Translations under genes and position numbers: made by a program
The notes under the pieces: generated by a model
What the model saw: only the letters and a program-made list of their open reading frames with translations
What the model was told of the DNA's origin: nothing
The model's database searches: none
Shown: positions 11,017 through 24,350 of the stretch, one piece after another
How positions within the stretch are numbered: position 1 is the stretch's first letter
Layout of the letters: every line of letters starts with the position of its first letter
Assembly (NCBI RefSeq): GCF_050908995.1
Contig: NC_135122.1
Location: 11,510,501 to 11,574,500 of the forward strand
DNA: 64,000 nt
DNA from: Andrena cerasifolii
Taxonomy: Eukaryota; Arthropoda; Insecta; Hymenoptera; Andrenidae
Direction of reading: 5' to 3'

Positions 11017-13593
11017 TCAGTATGCTTTCGACGAATGAGTCCTATGAAAATTGATTCTCCCGAAAACAAAGCGTCCAACAGCACCCTCCGCACAGTTAAA
11101 AAATCTGAAACAGCCCAACAACAAATATGACATTAAAAACATTATCCAGGAATCCTCGATCCGGTTCACGACACCGTGACGGACCATTAATCACAGTCCG
11201 TGGCAAATGAGAAGACCAAAAGCCAAGTATAATGCAATATCAGGATCGCGAGAAGGGGGTGGAAATCGTGGAAAGTCGCCGTCCACGAGCCTATCGCGTA
11301 CAACTCGATGTGCTCGCGTGAAATATTCAAGCCCACGTTCGCTCTCGAATTCCGTGGGCTCCAGGCACGTAGCTATCGGTATGTTGCGTTTGCAGTCCAA
11401 CACATGCCGTTGCTCCCCGTGACGCGATTCTGTCCGGCAGTTGTCGATACCGCTAGCATATTATGGGACCGCGTGCCTCGCGTCCCCGTAATTCGCCCGG
11501 TAATTAGCCCGGCCCGTTGAGTCGCGATGCGCGTCGGGCACGCGGGGAAAAGTCGGTGATTCCTTGCGTAATTAATCAGTTTGACGCGGCGAGCGGATTA
11601 CGCGGAGGTATCACGCTTCGCCGTAGCTTTGATCGCCGAGTGCTGACCGAACGTTGCCATGTTTCGTTGAGCCTGATATAATGGACGATTATCGGCGGGC
11701 TGTTTCTTTGTTCCGCGCGAGGCTTTGCGGGATCAGTGTCCTGATATCTGTGATGCCTCGTTTAATTGAGGGAATGTCGATTACGGAATCGACGGTAATA
11801 TAGTGGCTTGTCGTTGCTGGGAGACTGCTGATTAGTGGGGCTTAGAGTAGTTGGTATCTGTCGTTGATTTCTTCTTGGTTTTGTGAAATCATTTGGGGGC
11901 CATTTTCAGATATTGTTTCGTAAATTGTGCTGTTCGTCTGAAGGGTTTGGTTTTAAGGTTTCGAGGTTTGTGACGAAGAGGTGCTGACGGTAAATAGGGC
12001 AGAGGTGGACTTTATTTGAAACGAAAGTTAGAAATGGTAAAATCATAAAATTCTTTCACTGTTTTTCCGTTGGAATACTGATGGGAGAGTTGGTGCAAAT
12101 AATTCTTTACGTCGTGAATTCTTCTGGTTGTAAATAAACGTTTCCCCAACCAAACTGTATCTACTAATCGTTCAGTGAAACTCGGATTAAACAAACACCC
12201 ATCTTCATACTTACCCCCTCGCAACTCGTTTCACATAAAGACCTCTATTTTTCTCTCCACTTTTTCGAACACAGTATCTTGCCAAATCCCTCGACAGCTT
12301 TCTTAATTCACCCTACACGAAACCGTCGAATTTCTTTCACGAAGAATTCTTCCTCTTATTTATTGCCTCGCGAGACGTTCTGCAGCGTGACAACCCCCCC
12401 AGCCACTTTCTTCGGGGCGTTTTACTTTCAATAAACTGGCGCGTGGGTAGGGAGAGAGAAAAGCCCCGCTGTCGCTTATCGTTGACCCCCGTAACTCGAA
12501 CGAAAAGTCGCCGCTCGCCAGCCACCCCCCATAACACCGAGCGTGTTAATATTTCCCGCAGTTTGCTCATAAATCCTTCGACTCCGAGGCTCAGCACGTA
12601 TTCCCCGCCGCCTCAGCAGCCAGTATCGGAATACGATTCTGGTTTCATACACCAGTTACGTCTCCGTTCTGTCGGCATTGATCTTTCGGCCTGCAGAGTC
12701 GAGCTTCGCGCTTGGATGGGCGGCGAACTTAAGGACTACCACTGCAGTCTGCGCGAAATGACAAATGGCCACTCGGTGTTACAAGTGTTTGGCGCGAAGA
12801 AGGAAAGAATGCACTCTATAATGAATTTAATTACTTTCACCACATTTACCTACGTCAAATTTGCCAACCCATTCTCCACCTGTGAAATCATACATCCGCC
12901 CCGTTATCACCATCAACAGGTGCGAACTGCACGGGTTATTTTGCGTGGCGACAGTTTATGCATTGCTGCCCTGTTTAGTCACGCAGGCTGAATTTCAGGG
13001 TGAGAATGGACTTTTATTATTCACGTGGTGGATCACAGAGAAAGTTGAATTTACATGTAAGTTATAGTCTGGTTAGTTCTTCTTCCTGTAGGGACACCAA
13101 ACGCGGAAATCGACTAGAGATAGGTCAGTATTTCTGTTGCCAACTTAGCACGCGCCAAGATCCCACGTCTGGAATCACTTGCCCCGAAAAATGTACCGTC
13201 GCGAAACAAAAGGACCGTTTCTTCTGGAAAACCACCCTTATAGCTCCGAACACGATGACTCTAACAGAATTCCACATTATTCTCCTTTTTTCAAGCCAAC
13301 AGCTATTATAAAACATGGCAACCACAGTAGAACTGGAACAATCTTCGCCGACCACTGTAGTTTAAGTGGCAGCATCTCCATTTACAACCCCTAAAGTTTA
13401 GTATTCAAGCTCTAGAAGTTACTAAGTAGCTGTGCGAATTCCTTTCCTCTTTTCTACGCTCATTTTTCTACCGTTACTTCGCGTAGTCTTCCAGATTTAA
13501 AATCTCGTGCACCCCTTCGATGTCCAAGCGAAAAAGATATCACGAGCCTCCACCTGCCATGGTGGCCATCGATTCGCCCCTATCGTCCCAGTG

Positions 13594-13833
13594 CAGTGGC
13601 GCGCACAGGATTTAATCTTGGTGGCGGGGGGAGCCGAGTTGAAGGGGTACAAATATTTTTAATGTTAATTCAATCAAATTCACTAGGTGGGTATAAAAAT
13701 TTATTTAATGAATACAATCCAGTTTTCTTTTCTCTCTACAAAGCTCTTATATTACTTCAGTCGTGGTTACATTAATATCCTTTTTCCTTCGGGGATGCAA
13801 GAGCCCCGCCCCCCCCCCGTTCTGGGTGCGCCA
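13594..13833. mobile_element. degenerate hAT-like MITE (CAGTGGCGC family)
   Basis: The left end CAGTGGCGCGCACAGGATTT matches the other CAGTGGCGC elements at 31915 and 61730. The inner part (GGAGCCGAGTTGAAGGGG, AATTTATTTAATG) matches the element at 61730-62046. The right end TTCTGGGTGCGCCA is the inverse of that terminus but lacks the final CTG. Target duplications are not clear, so this is an older, decayed copy. Confidence 0.72.
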
Positions 13834-14611
13834 ATAATCTCCCGATCGTTTATTAATACCATCGCTTGACGGATCGCCTTTAACGACTCGGGACTGGCGA
13901 GCCCGGCGTCCGCGGGATTATCCAGCGCAGCGGTAGCAATGATCACGTGGCTCGTGATAAGTGAATCGCGCGGAATTAATTTATACGAATGAGCGTGCGG
14001 CGAGGTACGCTGCCTAATCTGGATCGCAGGCAAGCCGGCGTGGTAAACAGGGGTTGCACGTGAGCGTCATAGAGAAATATTCCCGTATCTCGACACCGCG
14101 TGACGAGGAATCGTCAGCGACGAGTGAGCGTGTCCCAGGGGTTGCGGTTTACATGAAAACTGCAGTCACGTCGGCCCTGCGAGCCGCTTTCGGTGGGAAT
14201 GTCGATGGGTTTCTATTTCCACTCGTGCGCCGTAAAACTCGCGGGCCTGCGGATAAAGCGGAAGCGAATCGCGGCGATAAAGGCGACAGGAACCACCGAC
14301 GGTGCTCCGCGTCGAGGTTTTGTAAACAGAAGCTGCGCTTGCGGTGATCAGTGGTCGCTTGTGTAAAATATAAGGCTCGGTAGTTGAATTTCTGGGGCGG
14401 CGAGGGATGTAACTGGGGTGCATCGTATTGATATTGGCCTTCTTCAATTAGTTTCCGTATGTAAGGGTTGTAAGAGCTAGTTGAAACTTGCAAATTCTCT
14501 TTTTGCGAAGAAACTTGTCGAAGGCGGAATTTTTTTTTAAATAATTAGAAGAATGAAGACGGAACACGAAGAGGTAGCTTTGGGGTAACTTTGGCAGTTA
14601 CTTAACATGTA

Positions 14612-15288
14612 TTAAGGGGTTATGCCTACCTGTGAGGTCCGAAAAAACTTGAAGGCTTTTTTAATCAAACCTTTATGTATTCGAAAATGTACGCGTTAAA
14701 CTACTTGTAGCAATTTTTGCGATGGGAAATAGAAATAAATAAAAAAAATATCAGGGATCTGCCCGCAGCGATTTTTTTTCAGTAGTTTGCGGTGACCTCT
14801 CTAATTTTGACCCGGTTCATCCGAAATAAAAAAACACGGGAATTTAGTTAATATATTAGATTAAAAATTAATTTGCTACAAAGTGGCTTCTCCTAGCAAA
14901 AATATCGATTTTCACCACAGAATCGCTCTCATTTTTCATCTGTAAAATAAAACTACGCAACGAAAACGAAAACGCCACGATTAAGGACTAGATAATCTAA
15001 TATAGTAACTAAATTACGTCGAATTTTTTATCTCCGACGAACCAGTTCAAAACTACAATGGCCACCGTAAAGTGCTTAAATAAAAAAAACGCTGCCAGGA
15101 GATCACCTACAATTCGATTATTTATTGACACATCGCATTGCAAAAAGAACTACAAGAACTTTAAAATATATACTTTCGAGTGTACTCTGTACAACCGTTT
15201 ATTTCAAAAAGTCTTCAATTTTTAAAAAAAAAATCCCGAAAGTAAATACTTGTGATTTCAGACCTTACTGGTAGGCATAAGCCCTTAA
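14612..15288. mobile_element. TTAA-flanked piggyBac-like non-autonomous element (677 bp)
   Basis: TTAAGGGGTTATGCCTACC at the left and GGTAGGCATAAGCCCTTAA at the right are inverse terminal repeats, and each includes a TTAA tetranucleotide (14612-14615 and 15285-15288). TTAA target choice and short terminal repeats are the signature of piggyBac-type transposition. The interior is AT-rich and non-coding, so it would need a transposase in trans. Confidence 0.82.
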
Positions 15289-18200
15289 GGAAGGAAAAAG
15301 ACAAATATTTTATGCATATGCACACTTGTAGTATAATAATTAATTTTTGTATTATACCTATAGCAAAATGTTCCAAAAACATGCCAATGTTCTCCCCGTT
15401 TGTGGTACTATTATAGCTAAAATATCTATTATGTTACAGTTCCTAAACTACTTAGTACTCCAAACATATCCACACATTTCCCAGCTTCTGTTTCCTTTCA
15501 CTCCACTGATATTTTTACCCAGTAAAAGTTGTTAGATGCCATCCGAACAGGCCCTAAGCAAACAACACCGCCGCGAATTCCATCACGGTCGCGGAATTAA
15601 CTAGCGTCAGACGCGCCGTAACGCTGGAAGCTCGGCAAGCTATCAAAACTCGGATGGCACTGAACGTGAATGTTTAATAAGCGTATAGAATACGCGACTC
15701 CCTCGCCTGGCGAGGGTTCGCCCACAGATTTTCCAGTCGATACCGCGGTCGAAGTTCAACCGGCAGCCCCGAAATTCCGCGGGCGCGTGGCTCGCGATAC
15801 GGGGGTTGATTAAAAATAAGCTCGCTCCCGCAGGAAGTGGCAGGAATTTTCGGCAGTTTTCCCGCCCCATCCGTTTCGGCGGTTTCGCGCGTTAATTGCA
15901 GCTTGTCAACGCGGAATCCCACTGGAGCACCGCGACTTGTCGTATTTAATTAGAGTCTACTGCACAGATCAAAGAACGCTCGCTTCTCGACGCTTTTGCC
16001 CTACCCCGTTGCGTGGCGAGTGTACAGAGTGCTCGTAAATTACAGGTGCAAAGTTTGCGGGCCGACAGATTCCTGCGAGGGCAATGAAAAATGTTGGCAG
16101 GCATACAGTGGCTCGCAAATTTGCCTACGGAGCTCTATTTCACTCACGCGTCCAGATTATATTGACGGATTTATTCCTTGTGCTCTCATCTGAGAGGTTA
16201 AACGGCAGTTGGTTATAGAAACTTAAGGTGACGCGGTAGAAGCACAGGTACTAATAAACAGGTTAATAATTACCTATATCCTTAATTAAAACTGGTATTT
16301 TATTTTAGCTCACTTTACCCCATGTATAGGGTAAAGTTGTCGTTTTGGCATTTTCTTTTCAAGTTGAATTTTAATATACTTTAAGTATATTTTAAGCATC
16401 GCTATTCCTCATTTATCAATAGTAATGTTCAAATTATATTATAAATCCATTTCCACAGATTTTTATTGAAAGGGAAAAATTTTATTCGACTTCAAACTTT
16501 TTTCGCGTCACTTTGCCCCGGTCTCCCCTAGTACATACCGCAAGCGTCACTCATTGCCAGTCAGTTACAAGAACAATCATCTCCAACTACCTACCCCTCG
16601 CACACTCGTCGCCAAACCGCCACCCCAGAAGCAGGGTATTAAAAGTCTTAACTCCGCAGGCAAATTTTCCCGCAGTAAAGGAAACGAACACGCAAAGCTT
16701 CGCAAATATCCTCGCAAAAAGTGCCGCCCCCGCGGCCGCCTGGTTGCCGGGGCCGGGGGGTGTCTCCTCTCCAAATAAGCCACCGCGTTAAACGCTCGAC
16801 TCCGCGCGAGCAAGCCCCAAAGAAATCCGCAGGAAAAACAGAGCGTCGACGTCGCGCGAAATCCGTGGAGAGCACCCGTCGCGGATAAATCATCTATTTG
16901 CGTGGCAAAAATAAGCCCCGCTAGTCGGGCAAGCCTCGCCGAACGCCGGGGCGGGGATTGGCGGAAGGAAGGACGCTGGTCGTTGCAGTTACCATTCCTG
17001 TTCCCAGTTACGGCCCGTTTGCTTCCCTTAGCAGAAACTCGCCGAGGAACTGGCGGCAAGCGAGTTTACCTCCATTTACGCGGCCGCTAAAAGCAAGTCG
17101 GAGAGGGCCATCGGTCGGCGCATCCATCGTCGACGCGGGGAACGCGCATAGACGGGGCTGCATTCAAATGCCGACCCCTTTATACGGCGCGGACCCGCTT
17201 TTCGAGTTCGACGAATTCCCCGAGCATCGCTCCCCATTCGAGCCGCGTCACCCTGGATATGTTAATCTCGCGGATTCTGGCGCGTGTAATTTTCAGGCGG
17301 GATGATCTGGGCTTAGTGCTGCTAAGTGTACGTTTGTTCTAGTTAAGGGGTCTCTCCACTGCAACGCCCTTAAAAATTACTGTTGTTCGGAACTTCTTTT
17401 TGTCACAAATTAATTACCGATACATGTTTTGAGAATACATTTATTTTCATCTTTTCTGCAAAGACCTCTTAATTCGTTGCTCTGGGAGCAGGGAATCAAG
17501 TAGTTTGCTTTGGATGCACCTGTCACAGTCATCGGATTGTGAAAAGAAGGAAAGCTATTTAAAGTTAAGATAGTTTACGCTGGAACTGGACGTAAAATTT
17601 TAACTTCAGTTTTTATTTGTAATAGTTTTTTCGTTGATATGAAGAAAATTTATCTAAGGGAAAAGTTACTTTTCCTTTCAAACACTGTGAATCACACAGT
17701 TTTTCAATTTTTTTACATAAATTAGGGACACAGTCGGTGTATTCTGGTGAAATAGAAACGAATTGGCAAACCATTTTGATGAAGTTTTAAATGAATGCAT
17801 AGAAGATATCGAAGAAATATGCGAGGTTTAGAATTTTGGGTGCGATAGTTTTCGGCGAGCGGTTCCCATGTTCCTTTTAGCGTGGAGCAAATTTTGATTG
17901 GCCGAAATCACGAGGGAGCGAGATTTTTGGTCACATCTAGGTGGAAGTGGTCCCCATCCTAAATGTTGGTAGAGCAAATATGCTGGTTCTACGTTGATAT
18001 TTGAAATTTTAATTCCGACGAATTTCAGCGAGCGAGCTTCCATTTCGTCGGTGCCTGCGAAATACACTCGGCTAGAATTTCGAAGCAGCTGGATTTTTAG
18101 ATTACTCGACCGGAACCAATTAATGTCGCCAATATTGGTAGGATCCGTACATCAACTATCGCCCCCTGTACATCGATGTTTGAGTTCCCTAAATAGACTA

Positions 18201-18883
18201 TTCCACAGCCATTAAAATTTAAATCCTCCGGTCTGATCGTCGTACTAAAATACCGCAATATTATCGGGCCGCGATTAATGCGAATAACTTAAGATTTCGA
18301 CTAATTAATATTTCGAATACCAATACGATCCATTGTAATCCGTACCTATGTTTCTTCGTTGTTCTTCGCTGTGCTCCAGGAAAATGGCAAGGGGGAATTA
18401 ATAATGCAGGCAGTAATTCATTTCAACAAATTTAAAATTCTAATTCCAATGGATTCCCCACCGCCGATCCTACTACATTTCTTTTCGCAGGCTCCATTCA
18501 ATTTGTCGAATTGTTCGTTATTCAGTGAAAAGCAATTAGCACTTCGAATATTAAGAGAGTACACTCGTCCGACACGATCCCGCACACTTAGAATACCTGG
18601 CATTTTCACTCAACATCACCTTCGCGGGAATAAGGGGCCTCAGAGGCCGTTTACGTAAGAGTAATGTTGGCGATTTCTTACTCGCTCCCTCCCCAAATAT
18701 ACGGATTGGTATGATTTTATTTTCCAATCCTCTCACCGTTTCTTACGTAATATTTTATACATTGCATTTTTCGGTTAATAAAATTCTTTTAAAGGTTTAT
18801 ATAATTCATTTAATTCTGTTTCGCGTGTGCAATGGAACATCGCTTTTTAGACTACTCATTTTGAAAATTAGCTTAACAAAATA

Positions 18884-18991
18884 TTACGTAGGACGCTACC
18901 TGTCTCCCTCTCCCCCTACCCTTGTAAAAAATTCGCGACACCCATCCCCCCGCCCAAAAAAAGCCTTGCGTAATTTAAGGACGATCCCCTA
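18884..18991. repeat. possible short element with TTACGTA ends
   Basis: ATTACGTAGGACG near the left end and GCGTAATTTAAGGACGATCC near the right are loosely inverse. They resemble the ends of the element at 41335-41546 (TTAAATTACGTAAGG). Both interiors are rich in C or G runs. The match is short, so the call is weak. Confidence 0.4.
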
Positions 18992-21084
18992 ACTCGTGTC
19001 GTTTTTAAACGCATCCTCTCGAAATTTTAAAATCCTCAAATCTTCTGATCGCCCCATCCCCCTTCAACTTTACAACAACGCAGCATAACTTCAGCTACCT
19101 AATATCCCAAACTTTCTTACGCTACAGGACAAGACACTATTCAAAATTAAATCCCCCAAACCCCCATGCTACCGAAATCAATCCCACCCCCGAACGAAAC
19201 AAACCGAATCACACACAGATTCTACGTGTACAATCTGCAACAGTAGAAGAGAGAGAACGAAATCACACTACAATCGGGTTATCCTGGACACGCGTCGCGT
19301 CGCCGAGCAGGTAATTACCGAGGGGCGGGCGCCGGAGGGAGGGAAGTCCCTTTTCTCCCCGAAGATCGGTAAATAAGCGACTTTACACGGTAATGCAGCT
19401 GCGCATAAGGGTGGAAAGGGCGACGAGGACAGCGCGGCTGCAGCTGGGGGAGAGGGAGGCAGCGACGCGATCGACGGAGAATGGGAGCGGTTCCGTAATT
19501 AAGTACTGGAGGTTATATAATGAAGTTCGCCTTCCTCGAACGACGATCGATTTCATTAATTATGCGAAATACCGGGGGTTGCTCTGGTTACCGGTCGCAC
19601 TGAAAGCCCCTCTCGCGGAAGTGCTGCTGGTAAGAAGACGTAGAGGGGTGGGGAGGGTGGACGGACGGAAAAAATGGAAAGGAGAGGGGAAAGGGAGCGA
19701 ATGGAATGGGCGATGGAGGGTGGAAAGAAGCTCGGCGATTCGGCGGGAATGAAAAGAACTGGCAACCCCCTAATTAACTTATTCGTTCGGGCCGCGTTAA
19801 TTAATGCATGCCGGCCGAACAAGCGGTGCAATTCAATTACACGAAATCAACTGACGCTTGCGATTGAGTCTTCCTAGGGACACCCGATGTCACGCGGAGA
19901 AAGAGTTGTACTTCGATTTGGGGGATGGTGAGTCCGTCTTCGTGACCATATCGGGGCATTGAGAGGGGATGATGGTGGTTACTGTTGGGGCAGAGGGACA
20001 TTTTGCGAGCAAAGGGAGTTGCCATTTGTATTCACTTGGGAATAGTGGATTGCGGGTGGATGACTTGTGAGATAGTTGTGAGGAACAGATTGGTGAATTA
20101 AGAGGGTTGTTTTGTTAGGGTAGCTACTAGCGATGGGGTGGAAGTAGTCGGAGAAACTTGGAAATCATGTTAGTTTTAATGGGGCCAAGAGGACTTTTAG
20201 AAATTTATTCGGGTAGGGCTATCCTTTTTTATTAAAATGGAGAAGGGAGAAAGTTTGTGTTAATTGGTAGTTTGGGAGATAAAAAAGTTGCTTACAATGG
20301 CCTGCTTTTGCGAACATGGAAGCAAATTGCACACTTTAGTAATATATATTTTTTAAACAAAATAGTTTCACAATTTCACGTGGACTACATCATGTTTCAA
20401 TTTCATCGAAATTGCTGCCATAGAGCGCGTACAGTGATCGATTTGGCGAAGGATGGTCCAGATATAATCTTTAGCATTTTCCGTAACAAATTGAAAAACA
20501 GAAAGAATTTAATAATATTTAGTTTTACAATTTACAAGTGAACAGTAGCACAAAAGGTGTATAAAAATAAATTGAAATCCTAGATAACAATAATTGTTTT
20601 GCACATCGAGTTCCTTTCTACAAACAGTTGTTAGTATTTAATAAACTGTTTTACGTTATCATAATCCAATTTTTTGATTATTTTCGACGGTATTCCTATA
20701 GCCTAACATTACACGTGCAATCGATAAAGCTTAATTAAGATTTAAATCGCCCAACTAGAGGCACAATATGAATACATGGCCTAAAGCAGTAATTACAGTA
20801 CAGTAATTATGATGTATCAATAGCAATATTTACGAGCACGTTATTGTTCCAATAATGAATCCCAATTATCAGGTACTTACTGTGAACGTTACTATCTCAA
20901 CAATATCAAATGCGCCCAACACAAAATAAAATACGAATTTTTTCTTGTCATTAACATCAAATTTAAAATTTAACATCAAATTCTGGTGAACTGCTCCAAT
21001 ATCTCTATCCGATCCAATCGCTTGCTTCTTCATTACACACCGTACTATACCACCTTAATTAACTAACACAAGTAACCACAGTAA

Positions 21085-21296
21085 CAGGGACGCACCCCAA
21101 AGAAAAAGGAAAAAGGAGATTAGTTTATCCACGACTAAAATAATTCAAGTGCTTTGTAAAAGGAAAAGAAAACAGGATTCTTATTCAATAAATAAATTTT
21201 TATAATCGCCTAATGAATTTTCTTGAATTTGCATTGAAAATATTTTTATCCGTTCAACGTGGCTCACCCCAAAATTAAATCCCGAGTGCGCCACTG
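21085..21296. mobile_element. hAT-like MITE with perfect 8-bp target duplication
   Basis: The element runs from CAGGGACGCACCCC to GAGTGCGCCACTG. It is flanked on both sides by CACAGTAA (21077-21084 and 21297-21304), a perfect 8-bp duplication. An 8-bp duplication and a CAG...CTG terminus are typical of hAT transposons. The interior (AAGTGCTTTGTAAAA, CGCCTAATGAATTT, TTTTTATCCGTTCAAC) is shared with the copies at 31915 and 61730. It encodes no protein. Confidence 0.88.
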
Positions 21297-23822
21297 CACA
21301 GTAAACTAAAATACCCAGTGAAGTATATCAATCAGTAAACAATCCCGTGACGAAATACTTCAACAAGCTTCTTTACATATGTCGATACTCAAAAACGCTT
21401 CGCCACCTCGCGCAAATTAAATAATTATCAGAGAATAATCACGTCAGCGAAAGCGACCGATTAAAACAGTTTCGTCGATATGAATATCAGGATGATAAAA
21501 CGCACTCACCATAAATGTCATCCATTGCCTATCCTCACTGTGGATATTTAATACAGGCGAATTATTTACACGCTTTAATGATTCGTGGCGAGACCGTAAG
21601 GGCGACGCCGACGCTGCGCCTGTGGTTGTGTTTAATGGTGTTAATTTACAACGAGAAAGAGTGGGATCGTTAAAGTCGGGGTTATTAAGTAAGGCAATAT
21701 CTGCGGTGAAATATTAATGATATTGACGATCTCTCACGGCTGGCTAAGGGGCGTCGGTGGACAGGGGACGAAGAATAACGACGCCACCCTCGGTAATTGT
21801 ATCGCGTGACACGGGGCGAAATGACAGTCATGACGGATTCGAAAGCTATTTCAGTCTGCAGGGAAGTCAACTCTCTTTTTAGAGCATTTAAACCTGATAT
21901 AAGTACACTCACCTTCTTATGTTTGGTAATCAACGATTTAAGTCGGTGCCTGTTTAAAGATCTCTATCCGAAATAACCTTTCTATAATAATTGACATTTT
22001 CAAATCTGAACACTTCACAAAGGGTCATTCAATTTTTCTGATTCACTGAGAAATTGCATATCTCTTAACTTGCAATGTGCTTCTAACCACACGGTGGCAA
22101 TTAAATCTTTGTGGCCACACCTTCTTATAATCACAAATTGGTTCACCACACCCCAGCGTAACTTTTCAATTACCATATTCGTAATTTTGAATCTTTCAAC
22201 TTTTGAAATGTAAATTTTGATATAATGAAATTTTTAGTCGAAAAAATAGTTGTGGGAAACAACTTTTTTGTTAAAATTCACCAAATTTTATTATTAAGTT
22301 CTAAAAATTTACAAAAATATTGGTGGAAAGAAATGGCCACGAAGGGTTAAGTAGTATTTTTCACGAAAACTCTCAGAATCACTTGTGTTGGGATAGTAAT
22401 TAGTAATCTTCATTTATGAAATTTTAAGGTTCTTAATTAAGGCGAATTCAAACACACTATATTCCAAATTCGTAAAAAGAATTCTGAACTGAAATAAGTT
22501 GTCGAATCGGGAGTTTAGGTATGAAATCTCACGCTTTGATTGTGGAAGCCCGAAAAACAAGGCGAATCAGTGCTATCTTTTTAAGTATTATCAGCATAGA
22601 AGCCATCTATTTTCACGGTGGAGCGATCGTTTTGGGAATACAAGGCAAAGATAGAAATGGTTTTCGACGAAAGTTGCAGGAACGTCGGAGGTCTCGATGG
22701 CAATTCCGTAAACGGATATCCCTATAAGCTCTCAGCGTTCCATTGCGAACTTTTGTTTCCCCCATTTTTCACGGCGGGATCGTTGAACGCTGGGACCGTG
22801 TCACCGGTATGCAGCAATGCTACCGCATAAGAGGATTAGTCCCCGGTGTACTGTTCATGTATTTGTCTGCGAGCAAAATGGCGTGGCATCGGCGTTCGAA
22901 TAATGAACACTCGAAAACCGGGCGAGATCCCGAGCTCGCGACAAACTCGAAGCCAAAGCGACTACTCCTGTGCATTTGGGTCGTTCTGTTAAACCTTTTC
23001 TCCCACCGATCGCGAATAACTATTCATGTGATTGAACAAGAGGCGAGGGTGGCTACCCTCACCTCTTTAAGGGGAGGTTCCGGTCTAGAGCCCCAAAAAA
23101 ATAGATGATCTTTAGGAATTAATTAAAGGGAAACTACTACATATAATTTAATCGGATGGTTTGCATTGTATTAAGGATGTCTTAAATTATAGAAATATAT
23201 TTTTTGTTTTATAATTAATCATTACAGACAGCACTGTGACGCCACAGCTGGATCATTAAAGAGGCTTTTTAAAAAGAAGTTCTGATTTTAAATTTATTTA
23301 TTTGTAATTAATAGAAAAAGAAATGCTTTATTTTCGACAAAAACGACTGCCTAGGTAGTACCCTCAATTGACCAGTTCACCGATCTGTGATTGATGATCA
23401 ATTATTCAGTAGCATCGGTACGTAATCAGACACAGACAAAGCTACACGATTGCAATGCTATTCAACCGAGAGATACTCCTCTAATTGACCTGTACTGTAG
23501 AAGTTAAAATTAAGTACACTTTTATTATCCTACTAGCACCAGGACCAAGCCTTTACGATCGATCGCTCCCACAGGGAAAGTTTCCTACCCAACTAGCTCC
23601 AAGCTTCGTTTCTCCTCAAACTGAGCATCCTAGAACTCTCAAGCAGTACTTTCGATGCTTCCCAAGGAGCATCGCCGTGAGAGCACGTCACTCACAGCAT
23701 CAACATTCGCCATAAAAGCGCCCAACTCTGCTTAAGCAGATGTCGCAGATCACATCCTTCAGCCCGACACCGATTTCAAGCAACAAAGCAAACCTCTAAC
23801 CGCAACCACCCCTCTGTTCCAG

Positions 23823-24350
23823 AACCCAGTGGCAACGGCGTTCGAGATCTTCTGGATGCTCTTCGAGCCCATCCTGTTCGCCGTGACAGGTACCCAAATC
23901 AAGATCAACGAGCTGGACGGTAGAACCGTGTACCTGGGCCTGGCTTGCCTGATATCCGGCATCGTGATCCGCATCATCGTAACGGTTCTCGTCGGAATCG
24001 GCTCCAAGCTGAACCTCAAGGAGAAGGTGTTCATCGCGCTCTCCTGGATGGCGAAGGCGACCGTCCAGGCGGCCCTGGGCCCGACCACTCTGGATAAGGT
24101 CGACCCGACCGACCCCGTGCAGGTGTCCTACGCCGAAACGGTGGTGACCATGTGCGTCCTTTCGATCCTGCTCACCGCGCCGGCCGGGGCCATTCTCATC
24201 TCTCTCTCAGGACCCAAGCTGCTGACGAAGACCACGGCGCCAGTGGCGCCACCCGATGGCTGGAAGGCACGCAGACACTCCATCCGAGACATCTCCATCA
24301 TCAACGAGGACCCAGACCTCGAGGAGACCGCCAACGAGAGGAAACCCTGA
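23823..24350 (+). CDS. NHA/SLC9B-type Na+/H+ exchanger, terminal coding exon
   Basis: The acceptor CTGTTCCAG ends at 23822, and the exon has 175 codons plus TGA. Seen: four hydrophobic segments, around residues 4-24 (FEIFWMLFEPILFAVTGTQI), 33-58 (containing GIVIRIIVTVL), 66-86 and 104-130. The third holds MAKATVQAALGP, the lysine-containing block that marks NHA/CPA2 exchangers. The arginine in IVIRII probably corresponds to the conserved basic residue of that helix. After the last helix comes a soluble tail of about 40 residues, with RRHSIRD (a possible basophilic phosphorylation site) and an acidic end. The protein is an integral membrane cation/proton antiporter. It is GC-rich compared with its surroundings, as expected for coding DNA. 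The exon is intact, with no frameshift. SLC9B family assignment is firm; the exact paralogue is not. Confidence 0.93.
   Translation, partial: NPVATAFEIFWMLFEPILFAVTGTQIKINELDGRTVYLGLACLISGIVIRIIVTVLVGIGSKLNLKEKVFIALSWMAKATVQAALGPTTLDKVDPTDPVQVSYAETVVTMCVLSILLTAPAGAILISLSGPKLLTKTTAPVAPPDGWKARRHSIRDISIINEDPDLEETANERKP

Larger units (their letters stand above)
10049..23822 (+). other. 13.8-kb intron of the NHA gene
   Basis: Bounded by GTGAGT at 10049 and CTGTTCCAG ending at 23822. Both flanking exons are in phase 0. I found no further exon inside that would keep the frame and match the family, and the protein reads continuously across it. Elements recognised inside are at 10608-11016, 13594-13833, 14612-15288 and 21085-21296, with a possible one near 18884-18991. 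The GC-rich block 16500-17300 is open in many frames without a recognisable product. The rest is unremarkable AT-rich DNA. Confidence 0.8.

Noticed and set aside
12443..12991. 182-codon + strand open frame
   Set aside because: No domain, no plausible splice or codon pattern, and it overlaps open frames on the other strand; it lies inside the NHA intron.
16577..17059. 160-codon - strand open frame in GC-rich DNA
   Set aside because: Arginine/proline/alanine-rich composition typical of GC-rich non-coding DNA, open on both strands.
23829..24350. Terminal NHA exon read as an independent gene with a GTG start
   Set aside because: It is preceded by a polypyrimidine tract and CAG acceptor and starts in mid-membrane domain; it is an exon, not a complete gene.
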